A DNA stretch of 64,000 nucleotides from NCBI RefSeq assembly GCF_000002995.4, contig NW_025062478.1, positions 2,642,001 to 2,706,000 of the forward strand, written 5' to 3'. Both the position numbers and the translations under genes were made by a program. This DNA comes from Brugia malayi. Its lineage: Eukaryota > Nematoda > Chromadorea > Rhabditida > Onchocercidae. The number at the start of each line of letters is the position of its first letter. The stretch's first letter is position 1. Positions 1 to 13,075 of the stretch are shown in pieces. Below the pieces are notes generated by a model. It saw only the letters and a program-made list of their open reading frames with translations. It was not told the origin of the DNA and searched no databases.

Positions 1-2240
1 ACCTATTAATTAAAGATAACATATAATAATCGGTGAAAAAAAATTTGCAAAACAACTCTCAAATCCACATAACAGCCAAAACATCTAGGCTTGATGGAAT
101 TCCATGTGAAATCTGAAAGCAGAGGTCAATTATTTAATTTCCATAAGCTATTATGCACTTAGAATGGTATCTACTACTGCAGAAGCATTTTTATCAAAGA
201 GCCAATGCAGTTTTTGATTAATAGAAGTACCATCAATGTTTACAGAGCTGTTCATCGTCTACTCTCTATATCGATTCTAATCATGGTTTTCTGTCACCAC
301 TTGTCACCATCTCCTTTAATAGTTCATTACGCTAACAAGCAATTGACCACACTATTGAAGTTTTCCTACTTTAGGATATGAATCCTTATTTAGCAAGTCA
401 GTCTTGAGGACAGATATCCTCTCCCTAAGATTTTGCTATATGATCAGTCAGCACACTGTAGTAGATATATCCCAAAAAACAGGTGCTAACAATCATTGAA
501 GAAATCTCTTGGCCAAAGTTATATTGACTACATCAGTAGTCCATCCCGACCTCAAATCAGAACACATGAAAACTGTCACCCATAAGGACGTCGCCGTCTT
601 TGAAAATGAATATCGTTAAGTGTCATGACGGAAGGACAAGCATTAAGAACTGAATCCGATGAGACTTTTCTTTGCATTTTTTGCAACATAATTTGACTTA
701 TCTCATAGTGTCCTTTTTAGCCACTGGCGCATTTGTAACAAACATAGATTAATACACAAATTTTCATTCTCGAAGCTAATGAAGCTAAGCTAAAAACGAA
801 GCATACGGTGATAATGGCTTATTTAAGCATTTCATTTCGTCATAATAATTAGTACAACAAAGACGAAAATGTCAGATCCTTTAAATATAATATATATCCA
901 TTAAGTAAACAAATCCAAATACAGACACAAGAATGAAAATTGGAAAAACGATAACAAATATACATGTAACCAGTATAACAGTAAAAATATTAGTTGTCAA
1001 CACTATTTAACTAAGTAAGGCACCTAAAAAAAATAAATAATATTATCAAATATTATCATATCAATATTATTGTTTATATTATATATATAAAACAAAACAT
1101 TGTGTTATACACATATATATTCATTTTCTTTCTAAGTAATATGTTTATCGTATATAACTATTAAGTAATAAAACAAAAATACAAACATAACAAATAATAA
1201 AATTATTAAAAGGACTTAACAATTTCACTGCTAAATTAAAATTGCATTAAGAAAAAAAGAGCTTTCAGCGTGCACAAAATTTAGAAAAATCAAGAAAAGA
1301 TATATAATATTTTATGGTACATTTATTTTGTCAAATAATATGGCAACCGAAGAAAAGAAGAAAAAACCCGTTACTAATTATTAATTGAATGATATGTTAT
1401 AAAATTGCTAGCAAAATAAATTATTAAAGAATAGAAAATTTAAAAGTTTCATTTTCAGCTATATCATATGAAATAGTTTTATTGCTAATTTTAACAATAT
1501 AATTAATAGCTTTTGTTAATTTCTACTTCCATTATTTGTTTTTTCTTTCATTTTGCTAGAATTTGTTCATAAATTTTTGTAATTTGATTTTTGTTTCCAA
1601 TTGTACTAATATTTGATAAAAATTTATGCTGATTAATTTAGGCTGAAATTAATTTGATTTGGGCTAATAAATTTGGCTGAAAAAGAAATGATAAATTAAT
1701 CATGCAGTAGTGAATTAAAGCATGAAGCAAATTTTTAGACATAAAAGAAAAAATAAATCAACTAATAATATATGTCATTATTATTATTATTATTACTACT
1801 GATATGTTATTAATATTATTATTATTATTATTACTAATATGTTATTAATATTGTTATTATTACTATTATTATTATTATTATTATTTCCGTACTAAAAATC
1901 GCCATTGTTGATTTACAATAGAATATTTGTCATTCGTCCGAATCGTATCATAGCTCTTCTGCAACAGAATTATATTATAAATTATACTGTGATAAAGTAT
2001 TATCACTTAAATATCATTTCTTAAAGTTTGAATATCAAAAATTCTGTGATAATTAATTTGCTACCTTCTTAAATGAAATAAACGCATACTTTCTTAACTT
2101 TCATAATTAATACACATCTCATAATTCTATAATGTAAAAAATTATAGAATTGATAGTTTTTTCTTTTTTTGTAGCATTTACAATTGTAAACTTTTTTTGT
2201 GCCAAAAAATTTAAAAAATTTATTTAAAATTTTGAGATAA
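1..2240. other. AT-rich intergenic sequence, no gene recognised
   Basis: No open frame with convincing exon structure was found on either strand. Bases 1-800 are less AT-rich than the rest and look like decayed unique or repeat sequence. An ATT/TTA microsatellite lies at about 1777-1885. An AATAAA on the minus strand at 2224-2219 probably serves the lectin gene that ends at 2241. Confidence 0.5.
1777..1885. repeat. ATT trinucleotide microsatellite
   Basis: Two blocks of tandem ATT/TTA units separated by the near-identical spacer TACTAATATGTTATTAATATT-like sequence. Simple-sequence repeat; no function inferred. Confidence 0.85.
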
Positions 2241-4191
2241 TTAATTTGTTACCTGTATATTGCTAGTATAAGATTTGTTAGGTTGCGAATCTTTTTGGCA
2301 AATGTATGGCGCAACTATTCGACAACAACTTTGAAACCATTCACCGCTTGTGACATTCATTTTTGTGCATGGCCTAATTAATTTACTTACTGGTATTTGA
2401 CCTAAAAGTTTTACCAATATTTTAATTCAGGTTTTTTTTTTAATTTTTTACAGTTCAAATTAAGAAAAGACACATTGATTTTTACAAAATAAATTCAAAT
2501 TAGTAAATTATAAGCTAACGCTCAAAGCAGTATTAATCACATGATAAATAAGATAAAACTATTAGATATTAATTATTAATTCATAAAAAATTCAACCATT
2601 TTTTTGACTATGAAGAATAAAAAAAATTTGCAAAGACTTTATGAAATATATTAAAAAAAAAAAAAAAAAAAAAAACTTTCGAATTTATTATATTTATTAA
2701 TTATGGTGAATAAAAACTTTTAAACGATAAATAATTTGAAAATAACCATTTTTCCAGCCTTTAAAATTGAATGGTGTTTTATCAGACCATTCAAATTGAG
2801 CTGTCCTTCCAAATTTTGCACTACCAAGCCAAACTTCAGGCGCATCACGAGCTATTTCTAAAATAATTAACAGTTAAAATCAAATTAACATTTTTAATCT
2901 TACAATCAAATTTAAATGTGGGATTATATCAATGGGAAATGATATATTTGTCAATTGAAATAATTTTAGTTTGAAAATTTTGAAGTTTTCTCACTAATTT
3001 TGTTTTTATTTTTTTCATTTTTTAAAATTATGACGTTAATCTGAATTTTCATTATCGATCTTATTTCTAATTCATTTCAAATGGAAATGAAAAATTAAAA
3101 AAGTAGATGAAAATGAAAAATTAAAAAAAAAAAAAGATTATTTTGTAGTTATATTATTTTACAAGTATTGTATTTCAGATTGGTTTATAAATTATTTTAT
3201 CAATATTATAAATAAATAAAAACGAAAAAATAAACAAATGTATTACCTTTAGCAAATCGATTCTCTCTCGAATTATGTACTGATAATTGATGTCCATTTT
3301 GTATTAGACAATGAAATTCAGCTTCAGTCCAAGTTATTTTTTTAGGAAAAAATTTATAACATTTTTTGGAATGTGGTGAAAATCGCCATCCTTCATCACA
3401 TATAGCGCATAATGCAACTGAAAATAATTCACTAATCGATTTTTCAAAAATTTTCCAATTTTTATTTTTATTCTTTGGCAATTTTTACAATCAGTCATTC
3501 AAAAAAAAAATTATAATGAAAAAGTGCAAAGTGTTTTATTAACAGAAATAAAATAGTGAAAATATTGAATGACATGTTTCATAAATGTCCAATAAAAATG
3601 ATTTATTATAAAATTTGATTATTTAAATTTGACCTTCCGGATGTCACTTCCGGAATAACTGTTTTTTTTTAGTATCAGTGTGACATGTGATAAGTTCTAG
3701 CTGATAAAAGCATGACAACGGAGTACTGACTTTTCATTTAATAATAAAAGTTGAATTATTTAAATTGTGGACATGAAATTTAATCCATGTACATAACTTT
3801 ACTTTACTCCCATATATGAATATTTAAATAACAATTTAAATAAATATTTTAAATAACAAATTTAGATTTTTTTTATTATTTATATGAACAAAAAAAAATT
3901 TGTTTCTCGGAATATTAATTGTTTACTAAATAAATAAAATTATATCACTATACAAGATCAAATTAATTAATTAATCAATTATTCATGGATAAGTTGCGTT
4001 TTTGAATGTGTTTTAAAAAAAAACATTGAATAAAGCATGATTGAATAAATTTTTTTCAAATATTCTATTATTTTGTTATCCTGACTAAAGAATTCTAAGT
4101 TATGAATTGTAAAGGAATAAGAAGTGAACAAAAAAAAAAAAATCTTACCAGTAAAACATATCGTAAATAAGGCAATGCTATAATTATTCAT
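2241..4191 (-). CDS. Secreted single-domain C-type lectin, four exons
   Basis: Exons on the minus strand are 4191-4149, 3417-3247, 2857-2747 and 2401-2241, joining in phase to 161 residues. Residues 1-20 are a hydrophobic signal peptide. A single C-type lectin domain follows (about 21-145): the CDEGW start, WTEAEFHC, the VWLGSAKFG and FEWSD core, FKGW, and the closing PYIC. Cysteines 21, 34, 51, 120, 134/135 and 143 fit the long-form disulphide set. The Ca2+/sugar motifs EPN or QPD and WND are absent: the loop after GWKNG reads QIPVSK and the WND site reads WFQ, so classical Ca2+-dependent sugar binding is unlikely. The ATG lies 36 bases after a TTTCAG acceptor (4230-4228) that may be a trans-splice site. 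An AATAAA lies 17 bases beyond the stop. The family is common in nematode secretions; the specific ligand is unknown. Confidence 0.88.
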
Positions 4192-5502
4192 CGTTTTGTT
4201 GATTTACAAATATTTTTTTTGATTTCGCTGAAACTAAATTTTCAAATTGACAAAACTATTTATAAATGCGCAAATGTACGTATATCAGTGACAAATTTTG
4301 GTAAAAATATGTCATTTTTTGCTGCGAAACATCTATTTATATTGCACAATAAATATATTAATATTTTGTTGACAAAAATAAATTTTAATACAAAAAAAAA
4401 CTGCAATTAAACAAAATTGTATTAATTTAAAATTAAAAATTTTTGTAAACTATAAAAAATATATTTGAATTCTTATATCGAAAAACATTGTAAGCAATGA
4501 AACCTAGATTAAACTTGAATTTTATTAAAGTAATACAAAAATTTTAATAACAAATGATTATAACTAAATAAAACTGTAGCAATTTTTGAAAGATATATTT
4601 CGAATATTAAAGTGTAAATTTTAATGAATTAATTGAAAGAAAAAAAAAAAAATTTAATCATTTCATAAAACTATCATCATCAGAAATGGATGAACTGAAT
4701 TAATTTTCTTCGTTACCTGCTATTTATTACTTTTCACCTCTCTCTCTCTCTTTTTTTTTTTCCAATAGTATATCCGGGTAGAAATCATTTTAATCTATTT
4801 GATAGAAAAAAGGAGGAGATGGAAGAAGATGATTGGACGGAAATGATTTTTCCTGTCCAATTTTTGTCTTTCATTTATCAGTGATCGACGTTAAACATTA
4901 ATTTCATTTTGATAATTTCTCAACAAAAAAAAAAAAAAAAAAAAAAAAGAACCAGTTTTTCGTTTTTCTTATCATTTCCAAAAATTTTTCTTCAAAAAAA
5001 AAAAAAATTCTTTCCTTTCTTTTCTTTTGCCATTTGATAATTTCTATTGCTACAATCATTATTAGCCGGAAATACTTACGAAATTTTATTTCTTGCTGTT
5101 CAGTTCATCATTATCATTATTATCACTATCAATATCATCATTATTATCATCATTATCGTTGCTACTATCTATTTCTCTAATTCACTTCTGCACTTTCCAC
5201 ATTGTTTAAATTGCTTTCTTTTTGTCAAAAAATGATGTAAATCCTTGTTTCGCTAAATAAACTTTTTTCTTCTGCCTTTTTTCTCTTCTTTCTTTTCTCT
5301 CTCTCCTACTGTCCCTTCCTTCCCATCTTCCTGTCTGTCCCTCTCTCTCTCTCTCTCTCTTATCATTTCAATTTTAAAATTATAATATGCGAAGACTATC
5401 TGATATTCAAAATCTTATCAATTCTCTGAAAGATAATGCAAATTCAAAAGAAATCAGTAAGTTTGAAATAATTTGCTGATTTTGTTGGAAAATTTTGTCC
5501 TT

Positions 5503-5794
5503 ACGATTTTATGACTTACTGAACAATAATAACGATTTTATGACTTACCGAACAATAATAACGATTTTATGACTTACTGAACAATAATAACGATTTTATG
5601 ACTTAATGAACAATAATAACGATTTTATGACTTACCGAACAATAATAACGATTTTATTGACTTACCGAACAATAATAACGATTTTATGACTTAATGAACA
5701 ATAATAACGATTTTATGGTTTAATGAACAATAATAGCGATTTTATGACTTAATGAACAATAATAACGATTTTACGACTTACTGAACAATAATAC
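5503..5794. repeat. Tandem repeat, 29-bp unit, about 10 copies
   Basis: The unit is roughly CGATTTTATGACTTACTG followed by AACAATAATAA. Copies differ mainly at the two bases after GACTTA (CT, CC or AT), giving three interspersed subtypes, which suggests local duplication of multi-unit blocks. One unit carries an extra T in ATTTTATTGAC. Confidence 0.92.
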
Positions 5795-6259
5795 CAACTT
5801 ATCAGCTAATGTAAACTCTTAGCATAATGATTATAATTAATGATAAGTATGAGATGGTAGGAATTATCAGTGTGATAATAATAATATCATTGATAATGAA
5901 GTGCCATTATATCAGAATTTAGACAATATAATATTTAAAATAATTACGATACTAACAATAATATGATAATTGCTATGATAATTAAATTATTTTGACATAA
6001 ATATAAACAATCAGTGGAAAATGTTATAAGCATTCTTTGATTTTTTTTTTACTTATCATAAGTTACTAACTAGTAATTAGTCATTTTAATTAGAATCTTT
6101 CTTTGTTTTTATTTTTGTTTATGTAGAATGAAGTTCTGATCTGTAAATTTGGTTGAGTAAATAAGCTAAGTAAATAAAAGTAAATTTTTTCTATCCTGAT
6201 TACTACTATTATTTTCTCGAAAAACAAAAGAAACACTTGCAGCATAAAAGGGAAAATGG

Positions 6260-6325
6260 AAGGTCAAAAGGTTGATTTTTTGAAAGGTCAAAAGGTTGAT
6301 TTTTTGAAAGGTCAAAAGGTTGATT
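6260..6325. repeat. Short tandem repeat, 24-bp unit, 2.7 copies
   Basis: The unit AAGGTCAAAAGGTTGATTTT plus TTGA occurs twice completely and once partly with no substitutions. AGGTCA-type hexamers resemble nuclear-receptor half sites, but nothing else supports a regulatory role. Confidence 0.85.
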
Positions 6326-9300
6326 AACTCAAGTTCATTAAAAAGTTCGATTTATATTTATTCAAATCTTACTTTTATAAATTCAATGCTTCAGTAATTC
6401 CTGAAATATTAAGAACAACATGGTGCGCCTATGTTTCCAAAGCATTTATCAAATTATTTAAAATAATTAGTTCTAAATATAAAACTAATTAGTTATTCAA
6501 TTCCAATAATGAATACTGATCTGGATCTAAATCATCTTTTTTATCAATTCACTCAGTAGTAATGGAAATATAACTGAAATTTTGTACTTCATTAATCATG
6601 TTTCAAACTTAATTTCAAATTTGTCTCAATACATTTTGATTTCTTAGTTTGAATTCCAGTTCTGTCTCATATTGATGAGTAACTTTTAAATTTAATTCCT
6701 GTTTTAACAATAATTTTTTGTTTACATTGGCTACATAACGTTGTGATTAAAAGTTGTGGTTTGAAATTAGACGAAAAATATTTTCAAAAAGGTTTGCTAA
6801 ATTAAAATCAAAACTAATACAATAATTAATATATTATAATTAATATAATTTTCAGCTTTCTTTTTTCGTATTTGCTTTTGTATATGAACGAATAATAATT
6901 TAGCTGAAATGAAACAAACTGGTTTATAGGAAAAGTAACTAATCTTTAGTCTTTTGTTTAATTAATTAAACTACAAACTACAACTTTTAATCGCTGAAAA
7001 ATTTTTGATCTTTGCTTGAATTTGCAACGGTAATTATTTCGCGTTTAAATTTTTTTTTTTTTTTGATATTTATTTTTTATATATATTTAATATTATTTCT
7101 TCTTTTTATTACTAAAGAAATTGCATCCTTTTTTTTAATTATATTCATTTTTCTTTTTTTTTTGCTTGGAAATTTTAAATGATATTTTCAAATGATAATT
7201 TCTATATGATAATTTCTCCAGAAAAATTTCTTTTCTAATTGCATCCATTTTTGGACTATCATTAAAATTTAAAAACGATACAATTTATGGAATTAAAAAT
7301 TAATTTTGAAAGACTTAAAAGATGAAATTATCAAAAATTTTACTACGAATGTCATTGTTATTTGTTAACAATTTATTAACAATTATAATAAAGCCATCTC
7401 CTATTTTTTGTTTGTAATACAAATTATGATTAAATGCAGGAAACTATTTTGGCCTTAAATTTAACCATTTGTATTATTTCAGAAAGGCAAAATTAAAATT
7501 TAAATTTTAATTGATTTGATTAAAATTCAAATCTTAATCGATTTGTTTTTATTTCTTCATTTTAATAATAATTATAAGAGTTATTATCAATTAATGCAAT
7601 AATCTGTATTACCATACGACCATAAATCACATAAATAATAATAATAATAATATTTATTAAATATGTAAAATAAAGTTTTGAAATAAATTTTAAATTTCAG
7701 TTTTATTTTTCTCCAAGGAATATAATAATTTTTCATATTTATTGGTAATAATATGTATTTTGAATAGAATGATATTATATCGTTGTCATTATCATTAATA
7801 TTGTTATTATCACTGTCAATTAATATTATTATTGCTATCATCATTATCAATACTATCACTGCTTATCATTATTTATTAATAAAATAGACAAATAGACTTG
7901 AAAATAAACTTATCATTATTTATTAATAAAGTACGAAGTAAAAAAAAAATTCGTTCAAAAATATTTTGTAGTAAATATTGAAACATATCAATTTTGTTCA
8001 ACATTTTAGATAAAGATGAAAGTAAAATATTTGTGCTACTAATCTTTTGAAACTTTATCAGCATTATCATTATCACTACTATTTTCACTTAAACAACAAA
8101 TATTGAAATGCTTTTTATTTAGTGTTAATTTCTTCCAAAAAAATTAAATTTGATCATGCAATAATGATTTTTTTTTTTGTAATATTGTGATAATACTGAT
8201 AAAAGCAGTGCTGTCATTAAATTTTTAGTGCTATTATCATTTACATGGCTTGGAATAGTATAATTCTGTAATTCTTTTTTTTTAAATACGTTTTAAATTA
8301 TAACACTAAATCTTTATTTCGCTACAAATTTTGAAATAATTTACATTATCACTGAAAAAACTAAATAGCATATATTTATGCTATTTAGTTTTTTTAATTA
8401 AAATAAAAGTCACTTGTTTTGAATTTTCAAAGCTAAAAAAAAATTTTAAAAATGAATGAAATGTTAAAATTAAAAATTTTTATCCTAATTAAATTGATAA
8501 AATGATATGCTATCACTTTTTTCGCAAACAATAGCATCAAATTTTAGCTATGAATTAATTTTTAAATCATGAAATTTCAGCACAAAATCAAAACGATAAA
8601 GTGTGTCATCGTTTTTTTGCTTTGCTTTTTTCCTTTTTAATTTTTGATTTACCGTATCCAAATGATTTCTAATACAAAATTTTTTTTTTTTTTTTTCATC
8701 AAACGGAAATGATTACACTAATTCAAATTTAAAGTGTAAAATTACTATTTCGATAAATGTATCATATCCTCATTCATATTTATTTATCGTTTAATTTTAG
8801 GTTTTATTTATGCGAATCAAAAATTGGAAATATATTATAATCAAAAAAGAAATGAATGCATTTATCATTTATTTATTTTGATGAGTACGTGTATTTATCA
8901 AATGTTCAGTAATTTTTATGATTTATAAAAAATTAAAAAAAAAAAAATAAAAAAAGAAAGCAAAAAAACAAAAGATAGGTCAACTTGAATTTCCGGTGGT
9001 GAAAAATTTTTGAATGCAAAATTGGTAGATTACAGCACAGCAAAAATAAAATTAAAAAACGAAAAAAAAAAAAATTGTTCATTGATTAAGTGCTTTAATT
9101 TGATCAATCCGTTCATTAAAAAAAAAAAAAAATTTTTTTTTTTTTTTAAATTTTTCTACTGTATTTTAATTTTCTTTTTCACTTCCTTCCGTTTACCCAA
9201 TTTTTTGATTGATTTTTTTTTTTTTTTTTTTTTTTTCATTTTTATTTAAACTATGACAATTGTCATACAAAAATAAAATGCAGCAAGTTTAACAAGTTGA

Positions 9301-12300
9301 AAACTCAAATCATTATTTTCCTTACAATTTTTTTCAAGAAAAAAACAAAAATAAAAAATAAAACAAAATGCGAAAGAAATTAAAACTTAACCAAAAAATT
9401 TTCCGTTCTTAGAAAAAAAAAAAAAAATTATCAGAGAAATTTAATGTGAAATTGTTATTTATTTATTTTTTTTTTCCTCTCTTTCTGCTTTTTCGTCTGC
9501 GCTTCTTTCTCTTATTATATTTCTCAAAGTATCAGTTTATTTTTTGTAATTTAAAAAAAATTTCCAATAGTAAAAGTTAATTTTTCATCTTTTATCAAAA
9601 AAAAGAAAAAAAAAATAGAAAATAAATTTAGTTGAAAAATTTTTCTATCACAATTCATTTACTTTCCCATTTATCAGTTCTTTTATTAAATATTTAAAAA
9701 TGAAAAAAAAAAAAAAAAAAACGAAAACAATGATTACTTTTGCAAAAATATCTTTTGATTATTCGTGCAAAAATCTGTCCATTATATTTGCAAAATACTT
9801 GCAGTTATTAATTTAAATTTTATTTTCAAAATAAAATAAGTGCAAATTATAAAGATTAAAATGATTAAATCAATATTTATATATATATATTAATTAACTT
9901 TATTTGATAATTAATATTTATTAATTAACTCTATTTAATTAACATGGAATAAATATTTTTACGCAAACAATAGTTGCATTTTAATTTAATTTTATTTTCC
10001 GGAAATAAAATTAATATATGTCATATTAAATATAAATTATTCTGTATGAGAAAATCAACCAAAAAAAAATACATAAAATTTGTGAAGTAATTAACATCTA
10101 AGTTAATTAATTAATTAATGCATACATGTTGCTAAAAAAATTTTAATACTTGAAAATTTTTACACCTTTAATAATTTTAATATGATATATAATTAGATAA
10201 TCTAATTTGAAGCACACTTTTTATGAATAAACTTTAGTTATTATAAATAAATATTGATATATTAATATAAAAAAAAAATTATAAATAAATTTTAATTAAC
10301 TTTTCCATACATTAATTATTTGAATTTTTAGCATAGGAACAATTTAACAGAGATTTTCAATATTTAATTATTTTATAAACAAATAAAATATACTTGCATT
10401 TATATTGATTATTATTCAAATGGTGTTTACTGCTTGCTACGATAACTTTCAAAAACTTAAAAATTTAAGAAAGAATTTTTTTTTTCAAAAAACAAAAAAA
10501 AAACTTCGAAAAGCTTTTTTTTTTGAAAATTTGAAGAAAATTTATCAAAATATGACATTTTTCTCTTATTGATAGATACACAAAAAGTGAATGAATTTAT
10601 GATTTACTTATTTCGATATTTCTATAAAAAATTACTAAATTTCTTCCTTTCCTTTTTGCTTTCATTTTTTTTTTTTTAATATATGAATTTAATGAAATAT
10701 TTTGGTCATGAAACAATGAATCAATTAATTGTTTAATCTTATATGCAAAAAAAATAATTTTAATAGAAAGGAATGAATTTTAAAACAAAAAAAAAAAAAA
10801 AAATAATAACATAAAAGTAAAAAATTATCGGAAAGCAACACAAAAATTCTTTTTTTGCTACCTATTTAAGTAAAATTGCAAAGCAATTTTGATTTAATTC
10901 AATCAACAATTTTAATTTCATTTTTTTTTTTTGCAACAAATGGCGGAAATTGGATTTTTTTTTGTGTCCGAAAATAGTAACTTAAAATATTGATACATTG
11001 AACTTTTTTTTTCTGGTAAATATGCCAATAATTTAATTATATCAAATAATACTGATTAGATCATCCAGTTAGATCATCACATATTGATCAATTGGATCAA
11101 TTTATTAAGATCAATTAATACAATTAGATCAGTTAATTATGGTTTGAAAGAAACGAGCAGAAATAAAAAAAAATCAAATCAATGATTAAAAGTAAAATAT
11201 TTTTACAAATTACAATTTGAAATGAATTGTATATGTTTATTTAATTAATCCATAACAGAAATATCCTGAAATAGTAATTTTGAAAAATATTGTAATATTT
11301 CAGTTTGTAATTGCTTCATAATATTTTGCAAATTGAAAATATTAATTTAAAACTTTTTTTTGAAAAATAAAATACATTTATATGAATATCAAAATTTACA
11401 ATAATTTAAAATCAGTCAAAAAAATTACTTCAGCGCAAGTCATTTCCGTTTTTTTTTCTTTCAATCTCAACATTTTTTATGAGTATAATTTAAAAGTTGG
11501 AAATCATTATAATATTACTTTTAGATTAAATAAAATTTTCACAAGTGGTTTTGATTTCAACAAATTTTCAACAAATTTTTTTTTTCAAATATTTCCTTTT
11601 ATTCATCGTTTTTTTAATTTTTCTGCAAAAAAAAAAAAACAGCAAAAGCAAATAGTACTAAATAGGAATAAGTATTAATTAAGTTTTCATGAACAAAAAA
11701 AAAAAAAATGCAAAATATTTTTCGAAAAAAAAATCAAAATATTAAACTTTCATCTGAATTTATTCTTTTTTTTTAAAAGAAAAATTTCTTTAAATTTAAA
11801 TGACTGATACAGCTTATCAATGTAATTTATCAATGATAAGAAAATGGAATGAAAATTTTCCATTTTGCTATTTGCAGAAAATATTTAACAAAAATACTTT
11901 GCCAAATATTTCATTAAATTTGCCTTTTTATTTTACTGTTAAAATAAAATTTAATTGATTGAAATCAATTCTCTGTCATTTTTATTGCTTGTTGTAAATG
12001 CTTTTGTCTTCAAATAATTTATTATTATTTAAAATTTACGTAATTTATCAGTAAATTATCAAAAAAAAAAAGAAATTCAGTAAATGAAATAAAAAATTGG
12101 TTTAAATTATCTGACAAGTGGCAAAACATTTCTTATCACAATGCACAAAATGCAACAAAGAACTGGTTAATTACATGATCAGAAATTAGAAATGCAATTA
12201 GTTAAATAAAAATTTGAAGCAAATTTTTTGCATTACACTTTTTTTTTTGACCTCTGAACTAAAAATTGAAATTTAAAATTTATTATTAATGTAACAATGA

Positions 12301-12605
12301 TTTGATTGAAATTTAAAATATAAAATTAAATTTAAGTAAATTTAAGTAATTCAATGACTTTTCTTTCGCTCTCCTTTGTGTTATTAGTGATAAAATTATT
12401 ATTGCTGCAAAATATTTCTAAAAATATTTGCTGAATTTTTAAATGGATTAAAATTAATAGCAGTACATTGATTTAAACACAAATGATACTTTGTTTTTGT
12501 CTCTTTTCTTGAAAAACAATTTCTGATTAATTTGCAGTATTAATGGCTAAAATGATTTTGACAATTAAAAGGAAAAAAAAAGCGATTTGCTTCTTTGATC
12601 AAAAT

Positions 12606-13075
12606 GACACAAATAGGAAGCTAGTAGCAAATAGCAGGTAACTAATAGCAGGTAATTAGTAGCAGGTAACTAGTGACAGGTAACTTATACCAAGTAATTA
12701 GTAGCAAGTAACTTGTACCAGGTAGATAGTAGCAGGCAACCAATAGCATGTAACTTGTACTAGGTAACTAGTATCAGGTAATTAATGGCAGGTAACTTGT
12801 ACCAAGTAACTAGCAGCATATAACTTGTACCAGGTAACTAGTAGCAAGAACCAGTAACAGGTAACTAGTAGCAGGTAACTTGTACCAGGTAAATAGTAGC
12901 AGGCAATTAATAGCATGTAACTTGTATTAGGTAACTAGTATCAGGTAATTAATGGCAGGTAACTTGTACCAAGTAACTAGCAGCAGGTAACTTGTACCAG
13001 GTAACTAATAGCAGGTAACTTGTACCAGATAACTAGTAGCAGATAACTAATAGCAAGTGATTAGTAACAAGTGGT
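12606..13075. repeat. Minisatellite based on a 14-bp unit, about 33 copies
   Basis: Units are variants of AGGTAACTAGTAGC and AGGTAACTTGTACC, often alternating to give a 28-bp higher-order period. A longer block (the run from AACTTGTACCAGGTA at about 12713 to the one at about 12880) recurs almost unchanged, so the array grew by block duplication as well as by single-unit steps. It is much richer in G and C than its surroundings. Confidence 0.9.

Noticed and set aside
565..620. Short frame resembling the histone H4 C-terminal segment (EHMKTVTHKDVAV)
   Set aside because: Only a few matching residues, a stop soon after, and no upstream H4 sequence could be traced in any frame; chance similarity is likely.
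5047..5235. Open frame of mostly Ile/Thr codons
   Set aside because: Translation of an ATT/ATC microsatellite; not a gene.
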